Notes: generated by a model not told the origin, from the letters alone. A stretch of DNA of 49,877 nt from Paludibacteraceae bacterium (GCA_024400275.1 JAKSMY010000009.1:1-49877), one strand, 5' to 3'. Shown: positions 1 through 9,988, counted from the stretch's first letter. Numbers and translations: made by a program.

Positions 1-28
1 TAATGTTGATCATTTTTTGATTACTAAA

Positions 29-57
29 TGTGTCAACCTATTTCAGGATAAGACACA
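29..57. terminator. Hairpin, possible terminator of an upstream gene
   Basis: TGTGTC (29-34) pairs with GACACA (52-57), and an inner CCT/AGG pair extends the stem. No strong T-run follows, so a terminator role is only a guess. The rest of 1-120 shows no gene. Confidence 0.3.
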
Positions 58-123
58 TCCTATACTCACTATGTAATAAAAATACCTATTTGATAGATAA
101 AAAGCAATTTTATTGCACGAATT

Positions 124-155
124 GTTGTGTATGTCAAAAAAATTTTGTATCTTTG
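124..155 (+). promoter_or_regulatory. Bacteroidota-type promoter for the first operon
   Basis: The -7 element TATCTTTG lies at 148-155. A GTTG stands at 124-127 in place of the -33 TTTG, with 20 nt between. Transcription should begin near 162, about 35 nt before the first gene. Confidence 0.65.
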
Positions 156-195
156 CAAACGATTACGATTTAATTACTAACAAAAATAATATTTT

Positions 196-3100
196 ATGAG
201 TATGAAGAAGATTTTTACATGTGTTCTGGCAATCTGCTTTGCCGTGCCGATGTTTTCGGAAAGAATTGTTACTGAGAATTTTGAGTATCAACTTGGTGGA
301 CTGAAAGGACAAGGCGATTGGGTGGCAAAAGGCACTCAAACGAGTAATCCAATCCAAGTAGTTAATTCTCCGCTTACGTATCTTGGCTATATGGATAAAG
401 CTATCGGATACGCTGCACAAATTGAAGATAAATCCACGTCCGACGAGGATTTATACAGACCATTCCCTGATTCTAAAAAGATTGATAGCGGAACAGCGTA
501 TATGTCTGCACTATTCAAAGTGACCAAAAATATAGTTACCGAAAATCCTACCTATTTTTTGGCAATGACAAAAAGTTCAACAGGTGAGTATTGCAAACTT
601 TTTGTGCTAAAAGGTTCTTCTGAATCGACGTACAAAATCGGTATAACAAAATCCGTTACTACCGCAACCAGAGTGGCTTATTGTAGTCAAGAACTGACTG
701 TAGGTACAACATATTTATGTGTGTTGGGCTATACTTGGAAAGATGACACTTCAGACGATGTCGCTTCTCTATGGATTAACCCTACTAACTTTACTACTCA
801 ACCAACTGCCGATGCAACAGAAAGTTATAGTACGGATGCTTCCCAATTGGACGGTTTTGAACTACAACAGCGTTGTACGTACAATGCTACTTGCCCTGTT
901 GTTACCGTAGATGGTATTCATGTCGCTACTGCATGGGCAGATTTGTTTGATGGGGGCGGTACAACAACTGCTTTGAGCGTAAGCCCGGAGACTATTTCAG
1001 GAGGTTATATCTTCCAAGGCGACAACAAGACATACACTATTAGAGTAACCGGTCAATTGCTGACCGAAGGCGTGTCCATTTCGCACACCAATAAGGAAGT
1101 AACGCTGTCAACCGGCACGATTGCCAAAGCGGCTGCCGAAGAGGGTGTTGACATTACCGCTACTCTCAAAGCCAACGCTGTAGGCGAACAGAAAGATACG
1201 CTTGTGTTCACCAGCGGTGAGTTGGTAAAGAAAATACCGATGGCGTGGAATACGATTGGCGTAGTCAACTGCGCCAGTGTAAAAGCACTAAAAGACTCTG
1301 TAAATGGTCTTGAGGGATATAGCATTTATGTGCGTCTGACAGGCGAAGCCGTTGTTACACGCGATACCACTATCTCCGGAGTGCGCGAGTTATATGTGCA
1401 AGATGCCACCGGCGCAGCCAAACTAACCGATGAATATGAAATGTTGGCAGCCACAAATCTGGAGGGTGCCAAGATTAAGGATATGCTATTCATTAATGGC
1501 GAAGCCGGTTTTGGAGTGCAACCATTTATTGCACAAGGAACACCCACCGTTGTCAGCACGGGCAATAAAGTAGAGCCGCAAGTGGTTACCCTTGCCGAAC
1601 TGCAAGCCAATGCAGCCGACTACCTGCTCGAACTGGTACAAGTGCAGAAAGTGACCTTTGCCAAAGCCGGAGAGACTTTTGCCAGCGGGCAATGGGCAAT
1701 CAGCCAAGACGACAAAACAGCCAATGTGAAGGTGGAAATGAGTACAGGCATTACAGGACATGCGGTACCCGAGAAAGCCAACGTGACCGGTTTTAGCCTG
1801 AACACAAGCGGTAGTGTTATCGTGCCACGCGATATGAACGACATCGTTGACGCTAACCCTGTGCTGCTTGTAGATGGCGGTTTTGAGAATTTCGAAACTA
1901 AACCACAAGGACCATTTGGAACTATAACCACATATAAGGATTGGACTATTAGTGGCGTGTCCGGTATCAGTACCGAAGCCACCGACATCAAAGAAGGCAA
2001 GAATGCTTTCCGTACCACGTCTGACCTATCTATGAATACAAATATGTACCAATCGGTTGATATGACCTCGTTTGCCGAAGGAGAGACTTTCCAATTGACT
2101 TTGTGGTACAAAGTGCTGAACAGCAAGGGAGATGATTTGACTCTCAACTGCTATTGGAGCGAATACAGTGGCATTACAGATCCCAGTCAAAGCATAGACC
2201 ATGACACCGACAAACTACAAACCGTATTACCCAAAGGTGAAGGCTGGACAAAATATAGTATTCAAACTACCAAACCTGCCAAAGGTAACCGTTTTGAGTT
2301 TAACTTGAAACTGCTCAAAAAAGCCGAAGTGCTGTTGGATAGTTTCTGTCTTGAACCGGTGGAATCTACCGAACCTTGGTTTGCTGTAGTTCCCGAGAAA
2401 GAGAGCTACGACGTATCGGCTGCTATAAATACGGAGAAAACTGTGGCTACATTGACTATCAAGCAAAAGAACTTGACACAACCTGTCCTGTTGGAGATTT
2501 CCGGCACAGGCAAAGACCAATTCGCCATTAACAAAACACAAGCCACAGCAGCCGAAGAAACAGTGGTAGTCACCTACAAACCGACCAAAGTGGGTAAATG
2601 TTCGGCAGTGCTGAATATCATCGATGACGAGTGCCAGGCTACTACATTATTAAATAAAGCCATTGGATTGTACGGCTCGTGCTACGACCCGTCTAAGCCG
2701 GTTCAACTGACTTTGGTGGAGCCCGAAAAGAAAACATTCTCATGCAAAGCAGAGGAAAAAGACAGCACCACCTTCAAGGTAAGCAGCGAGAACGCTGTGG
2801 ATTGGGTACATGTCGTGATTGAATCTACGCAGCAGGTGCAGGCTGACGGCGGTTTCAGCTTGGATGGCAGTTTCTTCAGCAAGAATGAGGAACATACTAT
2901 TAAACTGTTCTTTAAACCTATGTTTGAGGGCGACTATGCAGCAACGGTTAAAGCATATACGGAAGGATTTACCGATACGCTCAAATTCAATGTAACCGGT
3001 CATGCCGACAAGGGCGGAGATAAGCCAATAGTAGTTGATTACGACACGGTATTTACATGGAATATGGAAAATCCGTATAAATTGTTGGACGAAGGATTTG

Positions 3101-3729
3101 ATATGGGTACCGATTTACGCAATAAAACACTCAAAGTAACCGATTGGCATAACGTTGTAACAAAGGGTAGCCGTGCATGGCAGGGCTTTGACAGCGACAC
3201 TACCAAGGTGGCTAAAGCAAGCAGTTATAAGATGGGATATACCATTCCGGAGGATATGGAAGCATGGCTCGTAACGCCTGCGTTGGACTACCTGAACGCA
3301 GAAACCAAAGTGTTCACCTTTAAGGTAATGAGTGATATTCTATTTGAAGGACAAGAACACAAACTGGAGGTTTATTATATTGATGCCACCGACCCGAAAA
3401 ATCCTCTCTTCCAACACCTCAGCGATGTTGACCCATTAATCCCAGCTAACGATGGTGAATTGGAGTACACTTGGTATCCCATTCAAGTCGGTCTTGCCAA
3501 TCAACCTATTGCCGATGTCTTCTTTATGGCGTTCAAATTTACCGGCAAGGCATACAACAATGGCGGAAACTATTTCTTGGACGATGTAACGTGGGGTAAG
3601 GAAGAAATCATAACCGATGATGCCCAACACAAAGCCAACGAACTGATTCCTGTTAAGATGTTGATTCGCAACCAATTCATTATCTTCAAGAACGGTATCC
3701 GATATAACTTGTTCGGGCAAGAAAAATAA
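196..3729 (+). CDS. Large multidomain secreted protein with T9SS-like C-terminal tail
   Basis: This 1177-residue protein has a signal peptide (about 1-21) and looks like a modular surface or secreted protein. I see a lectin-like jelly-roll region (about 22-250, ending VDGIHVATAWADL), an Ig-like stretch (255-350) and a DUF5689-like OB-fold region (about 355-480). A carbohydrate-binding-module-like domain follows (550-700), then Ig-like segments (705-950) and a choice-of-anchor-J-like domain (about 960-1150, with WLVTPALDY and YFLDDVTWG). The last 20 residues (NQFIIFKNGIRYNLFGQ) match the short C-terminal type seen on Bacteroidales T9SS cargo and recur in the next gene. A Met two codons downstream (202) is an equally good start. 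No enzyme motif is visible and the substrate is unknown. It lies 14 bp from the next gene and probably shares its transcript. Confidence 0.8.
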   Translation: MSMKKIFTCVLAICFAVPMFSERIVTENFEYQLGGLKGQGDWVAKGTQTSNPIQVVNSPLTYLGYMDKAIGYAAQIEDKSTSDEDLYRPFPDSKKIDSGTAYMSALFKVTKNIVTENPTYFLAMTKSSTGEYCKLFVLKGSSESTYKIGITKSVTTATRVAYCSQELTVGTTYLCVLGYTWKDDTSDDVASLWINPTNFTTQPTADATESYSTDASQLDGFELQQRCTYNATCPVVTVDGIHVATAWADLFDGGGTTTALSVSPETISGGYIFQGDNKTYTIRVTGQLLTEGVSISHTNKEVTLSTGTIAKAAAEEGVDITATLKANAVGEQKDTLVFTSGELVKKIPMAWNTIGVVNCASVKALKDSVNGLEGYSIYVRLTGEAVVTRDTTISGVRELYVQDATGAAKLTDEYEMLAATNLEGAKIKDMLFINGEAGFGVQPFIAQGTPTVVSTGNKVEPQVVTLAELQANAADYLLELVQVQKVTFAKAGETFASGQWAISQDDKTANVKVEMSTGITGHAVPEKANVTGFSLNTSGSVIVPRDMNDIVDANPVLLVDGGFENFETKPQGPFGTITTYKDWTISGVSGISTEATDIKEGKNAFRTTSDLSMNTNMYQSVDMTSFAEGETFQLTLWYKVLNSKGDDLTLNCYWSEYSGITDPSQSIDHDTDKLQTVLPKGEGWTKYSIQTTKPAKGNRFEFNLKLLKKAEVLLDSFCLEPVESTEPWFAVVPEKESYDVSAAINTEKTVATLTIKQKNLTQPVLLEISGTGKDQFAINKTQATAAEETVVVTYKPTKVGKCSAVLNIIDDECQATTLLNKAIGLYGSCYDPSKPVQLTLVEPEKKTFSCKAEEKDSTTFKVSSENAVDWVHVVIESTQQVQADGGFSLDGSFFSKNEEHTIKLFFKPMFEGDYAATVKAYTEGFTDTLKFNVTGHADKGGDKPIVVDYDTVFTWNMENPYKLLDEGFDMGTDLRNKTLKVTDWHNVVTKGSRAWQGFDSDTTKVAKASSYKMGYTIPEDMEAWLVTPALDYLNAETKVFTFKVMSDILFEGQEHKLEVYYIDATDPKNPLFQHLSDVDPLIPANDGELEYTWYPIQVGLANQPIADVFFMAFKFTGKAYNNGGNYFLDDVTWGKEEIITDDAQHKANELIPVKMLIRNQFIIFKNGIRYNLFGQEK

Positions 3730-3743
3730 ACATCTGATAATTT

Positions 3744-4931
3744 ATGAAGAGATTATTGCTTTGTCTTTTTTGTGGGTTAATAGGCGGTTGGCATGTCATC
3801 AGTGCCACCGTCTATTCTCGCGTAGGTGCTAAACCTGCAACAGGGTGGCCCGGTAAATACTTGATTGTGTATCAGCCGTCAGAAACGGAAGCTTACGTGT
3901 GGAACGGAGAGGATGCCAATAATAATTATGTCAAAGCAACAGTCTCAAATGGAAAGATAACGGCTGATAATCTGGGTGACTACGTGGTTATTGTTAATGC
4001 AGAATCAACGAACGAATACGGCATTAAAACAGGCAACGGTTTTATTCGTACGGAAGCCAAACAAAACAGTTTATTAACCGATGGCAAAGGAGCGCAATCG
4101 TGCTACTTGGCAATGAACTCAGGATATACTGACATTACGACCAATAACGGCACTCAAATGTTGGTGTATAATACCTCTAACAAACGTTTCCGCTTTTATT
4201 ACGATAACACCAAGAAATTTACCGGCTATCAGCATTTGTATCTCTACGTAGAGGGGGACCAAGAAGTTGTGGACGGCAGCAATAAGTTGGACATCAACTA
4301 TGCTCAAGCCGATTTTTATGCTTGCCAAAGCAAATTCTCGCCGGCAGATGCACAATATTATTACGTGGAGTTGTCGTTGCTGCAAGAGGAAGATTGGGAC
4401 GCTGTGCCGCAAGTGGGACTAACAATCTTGGCACCTTCTCAATACTCTATTGCAGGCACATATAAGTCATCGCATTATTATCAAGATGGCAAAGCCTATT
4501 ATATCCACGAAACAGGCGGAAGTGCTTATTCCTATATTATTTTTCCAAGCAAAGAAGGTGGCACAACAGGCAGTATAACCGATTGTGTGATGACTATTAC
4601 TAAAGTGGGACCTTCTTCGCTGCCGAATGCTTATATTTATCATATCAAGTTAAATCTAACCGATAGCAACCGCAAACTATGGAGTTTGGATAAGGACTTA
4701 GATGTGTATGCTTGGTGGATGGATTGTGACCGCAGTGGCAAAGAATTGGTAGATGAAGAGCCCGTGGCTTTTGCGATGGAGAGTGGTAACCATAATCCCA
4801 CTACAGCATGGAGGGAAATAATAAAAACAGGGACATGGCAGGAGGGTAAGAGTTACCTTATCAATAATCAACTGCTGATTTATTGCAGAGGATTATGGTA
4901 CGATATATTGGGAAAACAAGTACATAAATAA
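3744..4931 (+). CDS. Secreted hypothetical protein with T9SS-like C-terminal tail
   Basis: A 395-residue protein with a signal peptide (about 1-21, charged MKR then hydrophobic) and a mature part rich in Tyr, Asn and Thr. I do not recognise a catalytic domain. The body reads as beta-rich repeats (for example NGFIRTEAKQNSLL, MLVYNTSNKRFRFYY). The C-terminus NQLLIYCRGLWYDILGKQ aligns with the tail of the upstream protein in the pattern NQ-x-hydrophobic-I-aromatic-xx-G-xx-Y-xx-x-G. This suggests both are exported and anchored by the T9SS whose porU/porV genes lie at 35-40 kb. It is 14 bp downstream of the first gene and 19 bp upstream of the ROK kinase. Confidence 0.75.
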   Translation: MKRLLLCLFCGLIGGWHVISATVYSRVGAKPATGWPGKYLIVYQPSETEAYVWNGEDANNNYVKATVSNGKITADNLGDYVVIVNAESTNEYGIKTGNGFIRTEAKQNSLLTDGKGAQSCYLAMNSGYTDITTNNGTQMLVYNTSNKRFRFYYDNTKKFTGYQHLYLYVEGDQEVVDGSNKLDINYAQADFYACQSKFSPADAQYYYVELSLLQEEDWDAVPQVGLTILAPSQYSIAGTYKSSHYYQDGKAYYIHETGGSAYSYIIFPSKEGGTTGSITDCVMTITKVGPSSLPNAYIYHIKLNLTDSNRKLWSLDKDLDVYAWWMDCDRSGKELVDEEPVAFAMESGNHNPTTAWREIIKTGTWQEGKSYLINNQLLIYCRGLWYDILGKQVHK

Positions 4932-4950
4932 CCTTATAATATAATATACA

Positions 4951-5904
4951 ATGGAAAAACCTTATGTGTTAGGCCTCGATATGGGAGGTACCAATAGTGT
5001 ATTGGGTATTGTAGATGCACGTGGTCATGTATTGGCTCGTACCGCTATTAAAACGGCACAATACCCTGATATAAATGATTACATTGATGCGCTGTATAAT
5101 GCAGCAGTGCAGATTGTAGAGCCGGTTGGCGGCTTTGAACAATTCCGTGGAATAGGAGCAGGTGTGCCGAATGGTAACTACTACACCGGTATGATTGACG
5201 GTGCTATGAACCTGCCTTGGCATGTCGTTCCTTTTGCCAAAATGATGAGTGATAAATTTGGTTTGCCTTGCCGCCTGACCAACGATGCCAATGCCGCTGC
5301 ACAGGGCGAGATGGTCTATGGTGCTGCCAAAGGAATGAAGAATTTTATCATGATTACGCTTGGAACAGGTGTTGGTTCCGGTATTGTGATAGATGGCAAA
5401 GTAGTATATGGTCATGACGGCTTTGCCGGAGAATTAGGTCATACTTGTGCCGTGCGTGGTCCGCAGGGACGGCCTTGCAACTGTGGCAAAACAGGTTGTT
5501 TGGAGGCTTACTGCTCTGCAACGGGAGTCGCCCGGACAGCTAAAGAGATGTTGGCAAACACAGATAAACCAACTATGCTACGTGATATAGAGGCTGATGT
5601 CATCACCTCTTACGATGTATTCAAGGCTGCTGAAGCCGGTGACGAAGTAGCAAAAGAGATATTTGATTTCACGGGTACTATACTTGGACAGAAACTGGCT
5701 GACTTTATAGCCTTCTCTGCTCCGGAAGCCATTATTTTGTTTGGTGGTCTTACCAAGTCCGGTCATTGGATTATGGATCCTGTGGTAAAAGCCATGAATG
5801 ATAATGTGTTAGGCTTGTGGAAGAACAAGGTTAAAGTGCTCTTCTCTGATTTGAAAGAGGCTGATGCTGCCGTACTTGGAGCGTCTGCTCTGGCATGGGA
5901 ATAA
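4951..5904 (+). CDS. ROK-family sugar kinase (glucokinase-like)
   Basis: This 317-residue cytoplasmic kinase should phosphorylate glucose or a related hexose (such as an N-acetyl hexosamine) with ATP. It carries the ROK phosphate loop DMGGT (10-14), the catalytic NDAN (Asp112), a second phosphate loop LGTGVGSG (137-144) and ELGH (161-164). The zinc signature C-x-C-G-x-x-G-C-x-E is at Cys176, Cys178, Cys183 and Glu185. Length is normal for the family. ROK motifs do not fix the sugar; bacterial glucokinases of this type are the commonest match. It is the third gene of the run starting at 196 and overlaps the deacetylase by 10 bp, which suggests translational coupling. Confidence 0.9.
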   Translation: MEKPYVLGLDMGGTNSVLGIVDARGHVLARTAIKTAQYPDINDYIDALYNAAVQIVEPVGGFEQFRGIGAGVPNGNYYTGMIDGAMNLPWHVVPFAKMMSDKFGLPCRLTNDANAAAQGEMVYGAAKGMKNFIMITLGTGVGSGIVIDGKVVYGHDGFAGELGHTCAVRGPQGRPCNCGKTGCLEAYCSATGVARTAKEMLANTDKPTMLRDIEADVITSYDVFKAAEAGDEVAKEIFDFTGTILGQKLADFIAFSAPEAIILFGGLTKSGHWIMDPVVKAMNDNVLGLWKNKVKVLFSDLKEADAAVLGASALAWE

Positions 5905-6551
5905 AATTCTCTATATTATTTCAAATCCCCTCCTGGATTCAGCATTTGGTACATGGCGTAACTTGGCGGGGAGATAAGCATAACAAATGCGTCTATTTGA
6001 CCTTTGATGATGGTCCGGTGCCTGAGGTAACGCCTCAGGTACTGGATATTTTAGATAAATATCACGTCAAAGCCACGTTTTTCTGGGTTGGCGAGAATGT
6101 GTATCGTTATCCTGATTTGGCGCGTGAAGTGTGCCGGCGCGGACATACAATAGGCAACCACACGTTTAATCACTTGCCCGGGTGGCGTACCGATTATCCT
6201 ATTTACCGGTTGAATTGTCAGTTATGTGACGAGGTGATTGAGCGTACTTTGGGCAGTATGTGGAATAACCGCCATCTGTTCCGTCCGCCACACGGTAGGC
6301 AGACACCACGTCAGAAACGTTGGTTGTTGCGTAATGGCTATCGCATTATGTTGTGGGACGTGATTACACACGATTATAACACGGTCTCTTATACCCCTCG
6401 GCGCGTGTTACGCATTGTGCGTCATTATACGCGTAATGGCAGTATTATACTTTTCCATGACAGTAAAAAAAGTGCCCCCAACACATTGGAGGCTCTTCCT
6501 AAAGCCATTGAATGGCTTTTATCGCAAGGGTACACGTTTGGTACCTTATGA
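5895..6551 (+). CDS. Polysaccharide deacetylase (CE4/NodB family)
   Basis: A 218-residue protein with the full NodB set: TFDDG (36-40, catalytic and metal Asp38/39), the His pair H89 and H93 (GNHTFNH), RPPHG (130-134), and LFHDS with His188. It should remove acetyl groups from N-acetylglucosamine-containing polymers such as peptidoglycan or exopolysaccharide. The N-terminus (FSILFQIPSWIQHLV) could be a weak membrane anchor, but no clear signal peptide is seen. The start overlaps the kinase gene by 10 bp. The stop at 6551 directly abuts the stop of the opposite-strand gene at 6552, so the two transcripts converge with no gap. Confidence 0.9.
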   Translation: MGIKFSILFQIPSWIQHLVHGVTWRGDKHNKCVYLTFDDGPVPEVTPQVLDILDKYHVKATFFWVGENVYRYPDLAREVCRRGHTIGNHTFNHLPGWRTDYPIYRLNCQLCDEVIERTLGSMWNNRHLFRPPHGRQTPRQKRWLLRNGYRIMLWDVITHDYNTVSYTPRRVLRIVRHYTRNGSIILFHDSKKSAPNTLEALPKAIEWLLSQGYTFGTL

Positions 6552-8402
6552 CTATTTCTTGTTATTGTTCGCTCCGGCATCTTTGCGAATAGCATCGGGC
6601 TTTTGATTTAAGAGTGGCAAGGATTGCCAATCAAAGGTGTCTTCAAAGGTCCAGTTGGCACGCAAGGTCAGTTTTTTATGGCAGTAGAACACCTGTTCCG
6701 GCTGACGATGTTGGGCAAAATCACCTGTTGTCCATTTGCCGTCACCATTCTCGTCTAAGAAAAGGCGCATATAGTATGTCCCGGGTTCCAGATGGCTGAA
6801 GAGCGTACCATTCTGTGTTGCCTTGAGGGTGCGAATAGGTTTGTCATTACTGTTGAGCAACTGGATATAGGCATTTTCAGCAAAAGGAGTGATAAAAACG
6901 GTTATAGTGGCATAGTCTTCCAACGGACGAATATGTATCTTATAGTTTTCCGTGTGGCTGGCCATACCATAGACATCGCGTACAGCACCCGAATCAACTA
7001 TGATTTGGTAGTGTTGGTCGTTTTTCCAGTTGGCGATTAACTGTAATGCCATGCCGATTGAATCGTACTTGCTGACAAGGCAAGGTATGTCATTCCAAAC
7101 CGTATCTACCTTGATTTGCAGGTGGAACATATCCTTATCAAAGTCTGCAATCGGTGTACGGCTGGTAATCAGTACAGTATCAAAATAGTTGAAAGACTGC
7201 GAAGCATTACTCTTCAGCGGTAAGCCTTTTTGAAGTCTTTTTCGTTCCATATTAGCTTGTGTTCGGGCATTGATACGCGGGGCACGATAGACAGCATAGA
7301 TTGTATCTGTTTGCGGAATCAGGTTGAGCAGTGAATCGGACTTGTAATAGGTCATCACAAACGATAGACTATCCTGTTTAATATCTGCGGAGTCGGTCAA
7401 CCAAATAGCGATGGTGTCTTTATTAGGCGAAGCCTGTATAATACTGGCTTGCGGCAGTCCGGACAACACAGGCAGGCTGTCTTGTTTGGAACCGAACACC
7501 AACTGAATATGATGGGCTTCTTTGCGGAAAGCGCGTTGGAAATACTGTTTTTGCCGGTCTTCGGTAAAATAGCGAAGCAGCAGATTGGAAGGCTCGTAGT
7601 AGAAATACTCTGCCGTGATAACACTATCGGGAATAGGTTTGCCTTGAGCGTCTAACGTGTCTGGCAGGTAAAGGGTGTCTGTTTCGCTGCTATAAGTGAT
7701 ATAGGGAGTAATCATTTCTTCCTGAAAAGCCAGTCCTTCGCCGGGTTGGTAGTAATAGTCGCGACTTTGGTCTTTTAGGGCGTAAAGTTTATATGTCCCT
7801 GACTTAACGTTTTTAATAGAGAATTCCCCTTCGGCATTAGTGCGCCCGATACGGAGGAAAGGTTGGTGCATAAAAGCCGAATCGGTTGTGTCGGTGTGCA
7901 GACCGATTACCAAACCGGATATCGGGTTGAGGTCTTCGGCATTGATGACCTGACCATATACTTCCAACGAATCGATTTGCTCACCTGTAGAGAAAGATAA
8001 AGAGTAGTTTTTCAGCGGGTTACGTTCGTTATTGTCCACTATTTGGTCACCGAAATCAATGGTGTAGGTGGTTGAATCTTGTAGTTCGTCTTGGAATTTA
8101 ACAACCACTTTCTTGCCTTCTGCTTTTATTTCCGGCGGTCGTCGTTGAGGCGGTGAAATCAATATATTGTCAATGGAGCCTTCCAACTGGATATATTCGT
8201 CAAAAGTGATGGTAAATTCTTTGGTCTGAACGTTCCGTGCTCCGTTTTCTACGCTCATCTTGGTTATTACGGGTGGAATACTGTCAATAGGTCCTCCTTG
8301 CGGTCCCATACCACGATTGGCACAGCCGGGTAGAAGGACACATAATACACCATGCAGCAGGCATAGTGCCACCAAAATAATATATCTATTCCTTGTTTTC
8401 AT
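6552..8402 (-). CDS. Ig-like domain (Big_5) lipoprotein
   Basis: I start this at 8402 (MKTRNRYIILVALCLLHG...), not at an upstream in-frame Met, because this gives a lipoprotein signal with lipobox LLPGC. The protein is about 616 residues and probably anchored in the outer membrane. Residues about 40-140 form a Big_5/SbsA-type Ig-like domain (IPPVITKMSVENGARNV ... ITFDEYI). A carboxypeptidase-regulatory-like beta domain follows (LEVYGQVINAEDLNPISGLVIGL), then further beta segments and a C-terminal part with DENGDGKWTTGD. This family is widespread in Bacteroidota and its function is not known to me. The start lies inside the 3' end of the S41 protease gene (17 bp overlap), implying co-translation. 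Confidence 0.8.
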   Translation of the reverse strand: MKTRNRYIILVALCLLHGVLCVLLPGCANRGMGPQGGPIDSIPPVITKMSVENGARNVQTKEFTITFDEYIQLEGSIDNILISPPQRRPPEIKAEGKKVVVKFQDELQDSTTYTIDFGDQIVDNNERNPLKNYSLSFSTGEQIDSLEVYGQVINAEDLNPISGLVIGLHTDTTDSAFMHQPFLRIGRTNAEGEFSIKNVKSGTYKLYALKDQSRDYYYQPGEGLAFQEEMITPYITYSSETDTLYLPDTLDAQGKPIPDSVITAEYFYYEPSNLLLRYFTEDRQKQYFQRAFRKEAHHIQLVFGSKQDSLPVLSGLPQASIIQASPNKDTIAIWLTDSADIKQDSLSFVMTYYKSDSLLNLIPQTDTIYAVYRAPRINARTQANMERKRLQKGLPLKSNASQSFNYFDTVLITSRTPIADFDKDMFHLQIKVDTVWNDIPCLVSKYDSIGMALQLIANWKNDQHYQIIVDSGAVRDVYGMASHTENYKIHIRPLEDYATITVFITPFAENAYIQLLNSNDKPIRTLKATQNGTLFSHLEPGTYYMRLFLDENGDGKWTTGDFAQHRQPEQVFYCHKKLTLRANWTFEDTFDWQSLPLLNQKPDAIRKDAGANNNKK

Positions 8403-9972
8403 TCTTAGTGAAGCCTGCAATGGCTTGTTTAAGTTCTTTGTCGTATCTGAGCAGGTATGCGATACGTCCTTTTTGGAAATAATAGCGTTGCACAATCTCG
8501 CTGCCCAAGGCTTCGCTTACCGAATCCCAGTGACGGCAGATAGCTTTTTTGTAATCCGGTTGGAGTAAGGGTTCCAAGTCTTCTATTTGCTTGAGGGTAG
8601 TAGAGTCTATATCCTCGTGCCGGGCTATGTCTAAGGTTTGCTTGAGCGATTTACCGGTTTCTGTCTCATAGGTAAAATGGCGTGTTTCCAAATAGGAGAT
8701 AAAATCGTCTCTGTCTGCCTCGGTCAGCGTGAACTCTGTAGCCGGTGCTATCGAACTATGGGTAGCGTAGTAGCGTGTGGCATAGTCGAAGAACATCTGC
8801 TTGACGTATAGCGAATAGGTTATATCTACTTTATTGGAATCGTTGATTACGATGTCCGGCAATATGCCGCCGGCTGTGTCGCGTTTCAGCGCATTGCCTT
8901 TTTGCCGTTCGGCATAGTCGATGGCTTGAATACACCGTCCTGAAGGCAGGTAATAGTGGGCAGTCGTTACTTTCAGATGGCCGTCGTAGGCAATAGGGCG
9001 AACCGATTGCACCAAGCCTTTACCGAAAGTACGTTCTCCCACCAGAGTGGCGCGTTTCATATCTTGCAGACTGCCGCTGACTATTTCGGCGGCAGAGGCT
9101 GTGTTATGGTCCACTAAAATGACCAACGGCATTTGGGCATAGAGTGGGAACGTAGAAGTGGTATAACTGCGATTGGATAATTCGGTTTTGCCTTTGGTAG
9201 TCACCACTTCCGTACCTTTATTCACAAAATAACCCACAATCTGTATTGCTTCGTCTATGATACCTCCGCCATTGCCTCTCAAGTCGATAACAAGGCGTTC
9301 GATACCGTTTTCACGCACCATTTTATCAACTGCTTCCAAGAATTCGTGGCTACTGCCTGCGGTAAATTCACTGAAGAGGATATAACCTGTTTTGGGAGAT
9401 AAGGTATCGGGTAGGGCAGTGGCATAACTGACGGCCGGCAAGTGTATTTCTTCGCGAATAATTTCACGGGTAAAAGGTTTGGGATTGCCGTAACGTTTTA
9501 GGACAAGTTTAACCGGTGTATCAGCTTTTCCGCGCAATTTGTCACTCACTTCTTTGGTTGTTTTTTTGAAGCAGTTCATGCTATCTACTTCCAAAATCGT
9601 ATCTCCTGCCAGTATATCGTTCTTTTGGGCGGGCATACCGAGATAAGGTTCGCTGATAACCACCACCGAGTCTCGTTGCATAATAATAGCCCCTATACCT
9701 CCGTATTTGCCGGTGGTCATCAGTTTAAGGCTGGCATCGTCTTCTTTGGGTATATAGACGGTGTAAGGATCTACATGCGACAGCATGGCTTGAATACCTG
9801 TCTTCAAGAGGTCCTTGTAGTCTAAAGTATCTACGTAGTTCATATCCAACTGACGCATCACGTCGTTGTAGATGTGTAAACTGCGATTAACATCTACTGT
9901 CTTGATACTGTCCGTTGCCCATATAGTCATGCAACTGACCAATAATATGCTAAATAACAACTTAACTCTCAT
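8386..9972 (-). CDS. S41 C-terminal processing protease with PDZ domain
   Basis: A 528-residue exported serine protease (signal peptide about 1-19). A PDZ domain spans about 85-165, and the S41 core contains LRGNGGG (231-237). The catalytic Ser293 lies in NTASAAE and the catalytic Lys318 in TFGKGLVQ, the Ser/Lys dyad of CtpA/Tsp enzymes. It should act in the periplasm on the C-termini of envelope proteins. About 150 residues follow the protease core as a helical extension common in Bacteroidota members. It sits 16 bp downstream of coaD and overlaps the lipoprotein gene, so it is part of the 11769-6552 transcript. Confidence 0.93.
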   Translation of the reverse strand: MRVKLLFSILLVSCMTIWATDSIKTVDVNRSLHIYNDVMRQLDMNYVDTLDYKDLLKTGIQAMLSHVDPYTVYIPKEDDASLKLMTTGKYGGIGAIIMQRDSVVVISEPYLGMPAQKNDILAGDTILEVDSMNCFKKTTKEVSDKLRGKADTPVKLVLKRYGNPKPFTREIIREEIHLPAVSYATALPDTLSPKTGYILFSEFTAGSSHEFLEAVDKMVRENGIERLVIDLRGNGGGIIDEAIQIVGYFVNKGTEVVTTKGKTELSNRSYTTSTFPLYAQMPLVILVDHNTASAAEIVSGSLQDMKRATLVGERTFGKGLVQSVRPIAYDGHLKVTTAHYYLPSGRCIQAIDYAERQKGNALKRDTAGGILPDIVINDSNKVDITYSLYVKQMFFDYATRYYATHSSIAPATEFTLTEADRDDFISYLETRHFTYETETGKSLKQTLDIARHEDIDSTTLKQIEDLEPLLQPDYKKAICRHWDSVSEALGSEIVQRYYFQKGRIAYLLRYDKELKQAIAGFTKNENKE

Positions 9973-9988
9973 ATCTCTAAACTCTAAA

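Noticed and set aside
1..120. tRNA or end of an upstream gene
   Set aside because: No cloverleaf and no coding frame; only a weak hairpin at 29-57.
1486..2147. Minus-strand ORFs of up to 175 codons inside the first gene
   Set aside because: They are shadows of a long plus-strand gene with a signal peptide and domain structure; no promoter or family match.
8403..8495. Longer N-terminus for the Ig-like lipoprotein
   Set aside because: It would bury the lipoprotein signal peptide behind about 31 hydrophilic residues and lies within the S41 protease coding region.
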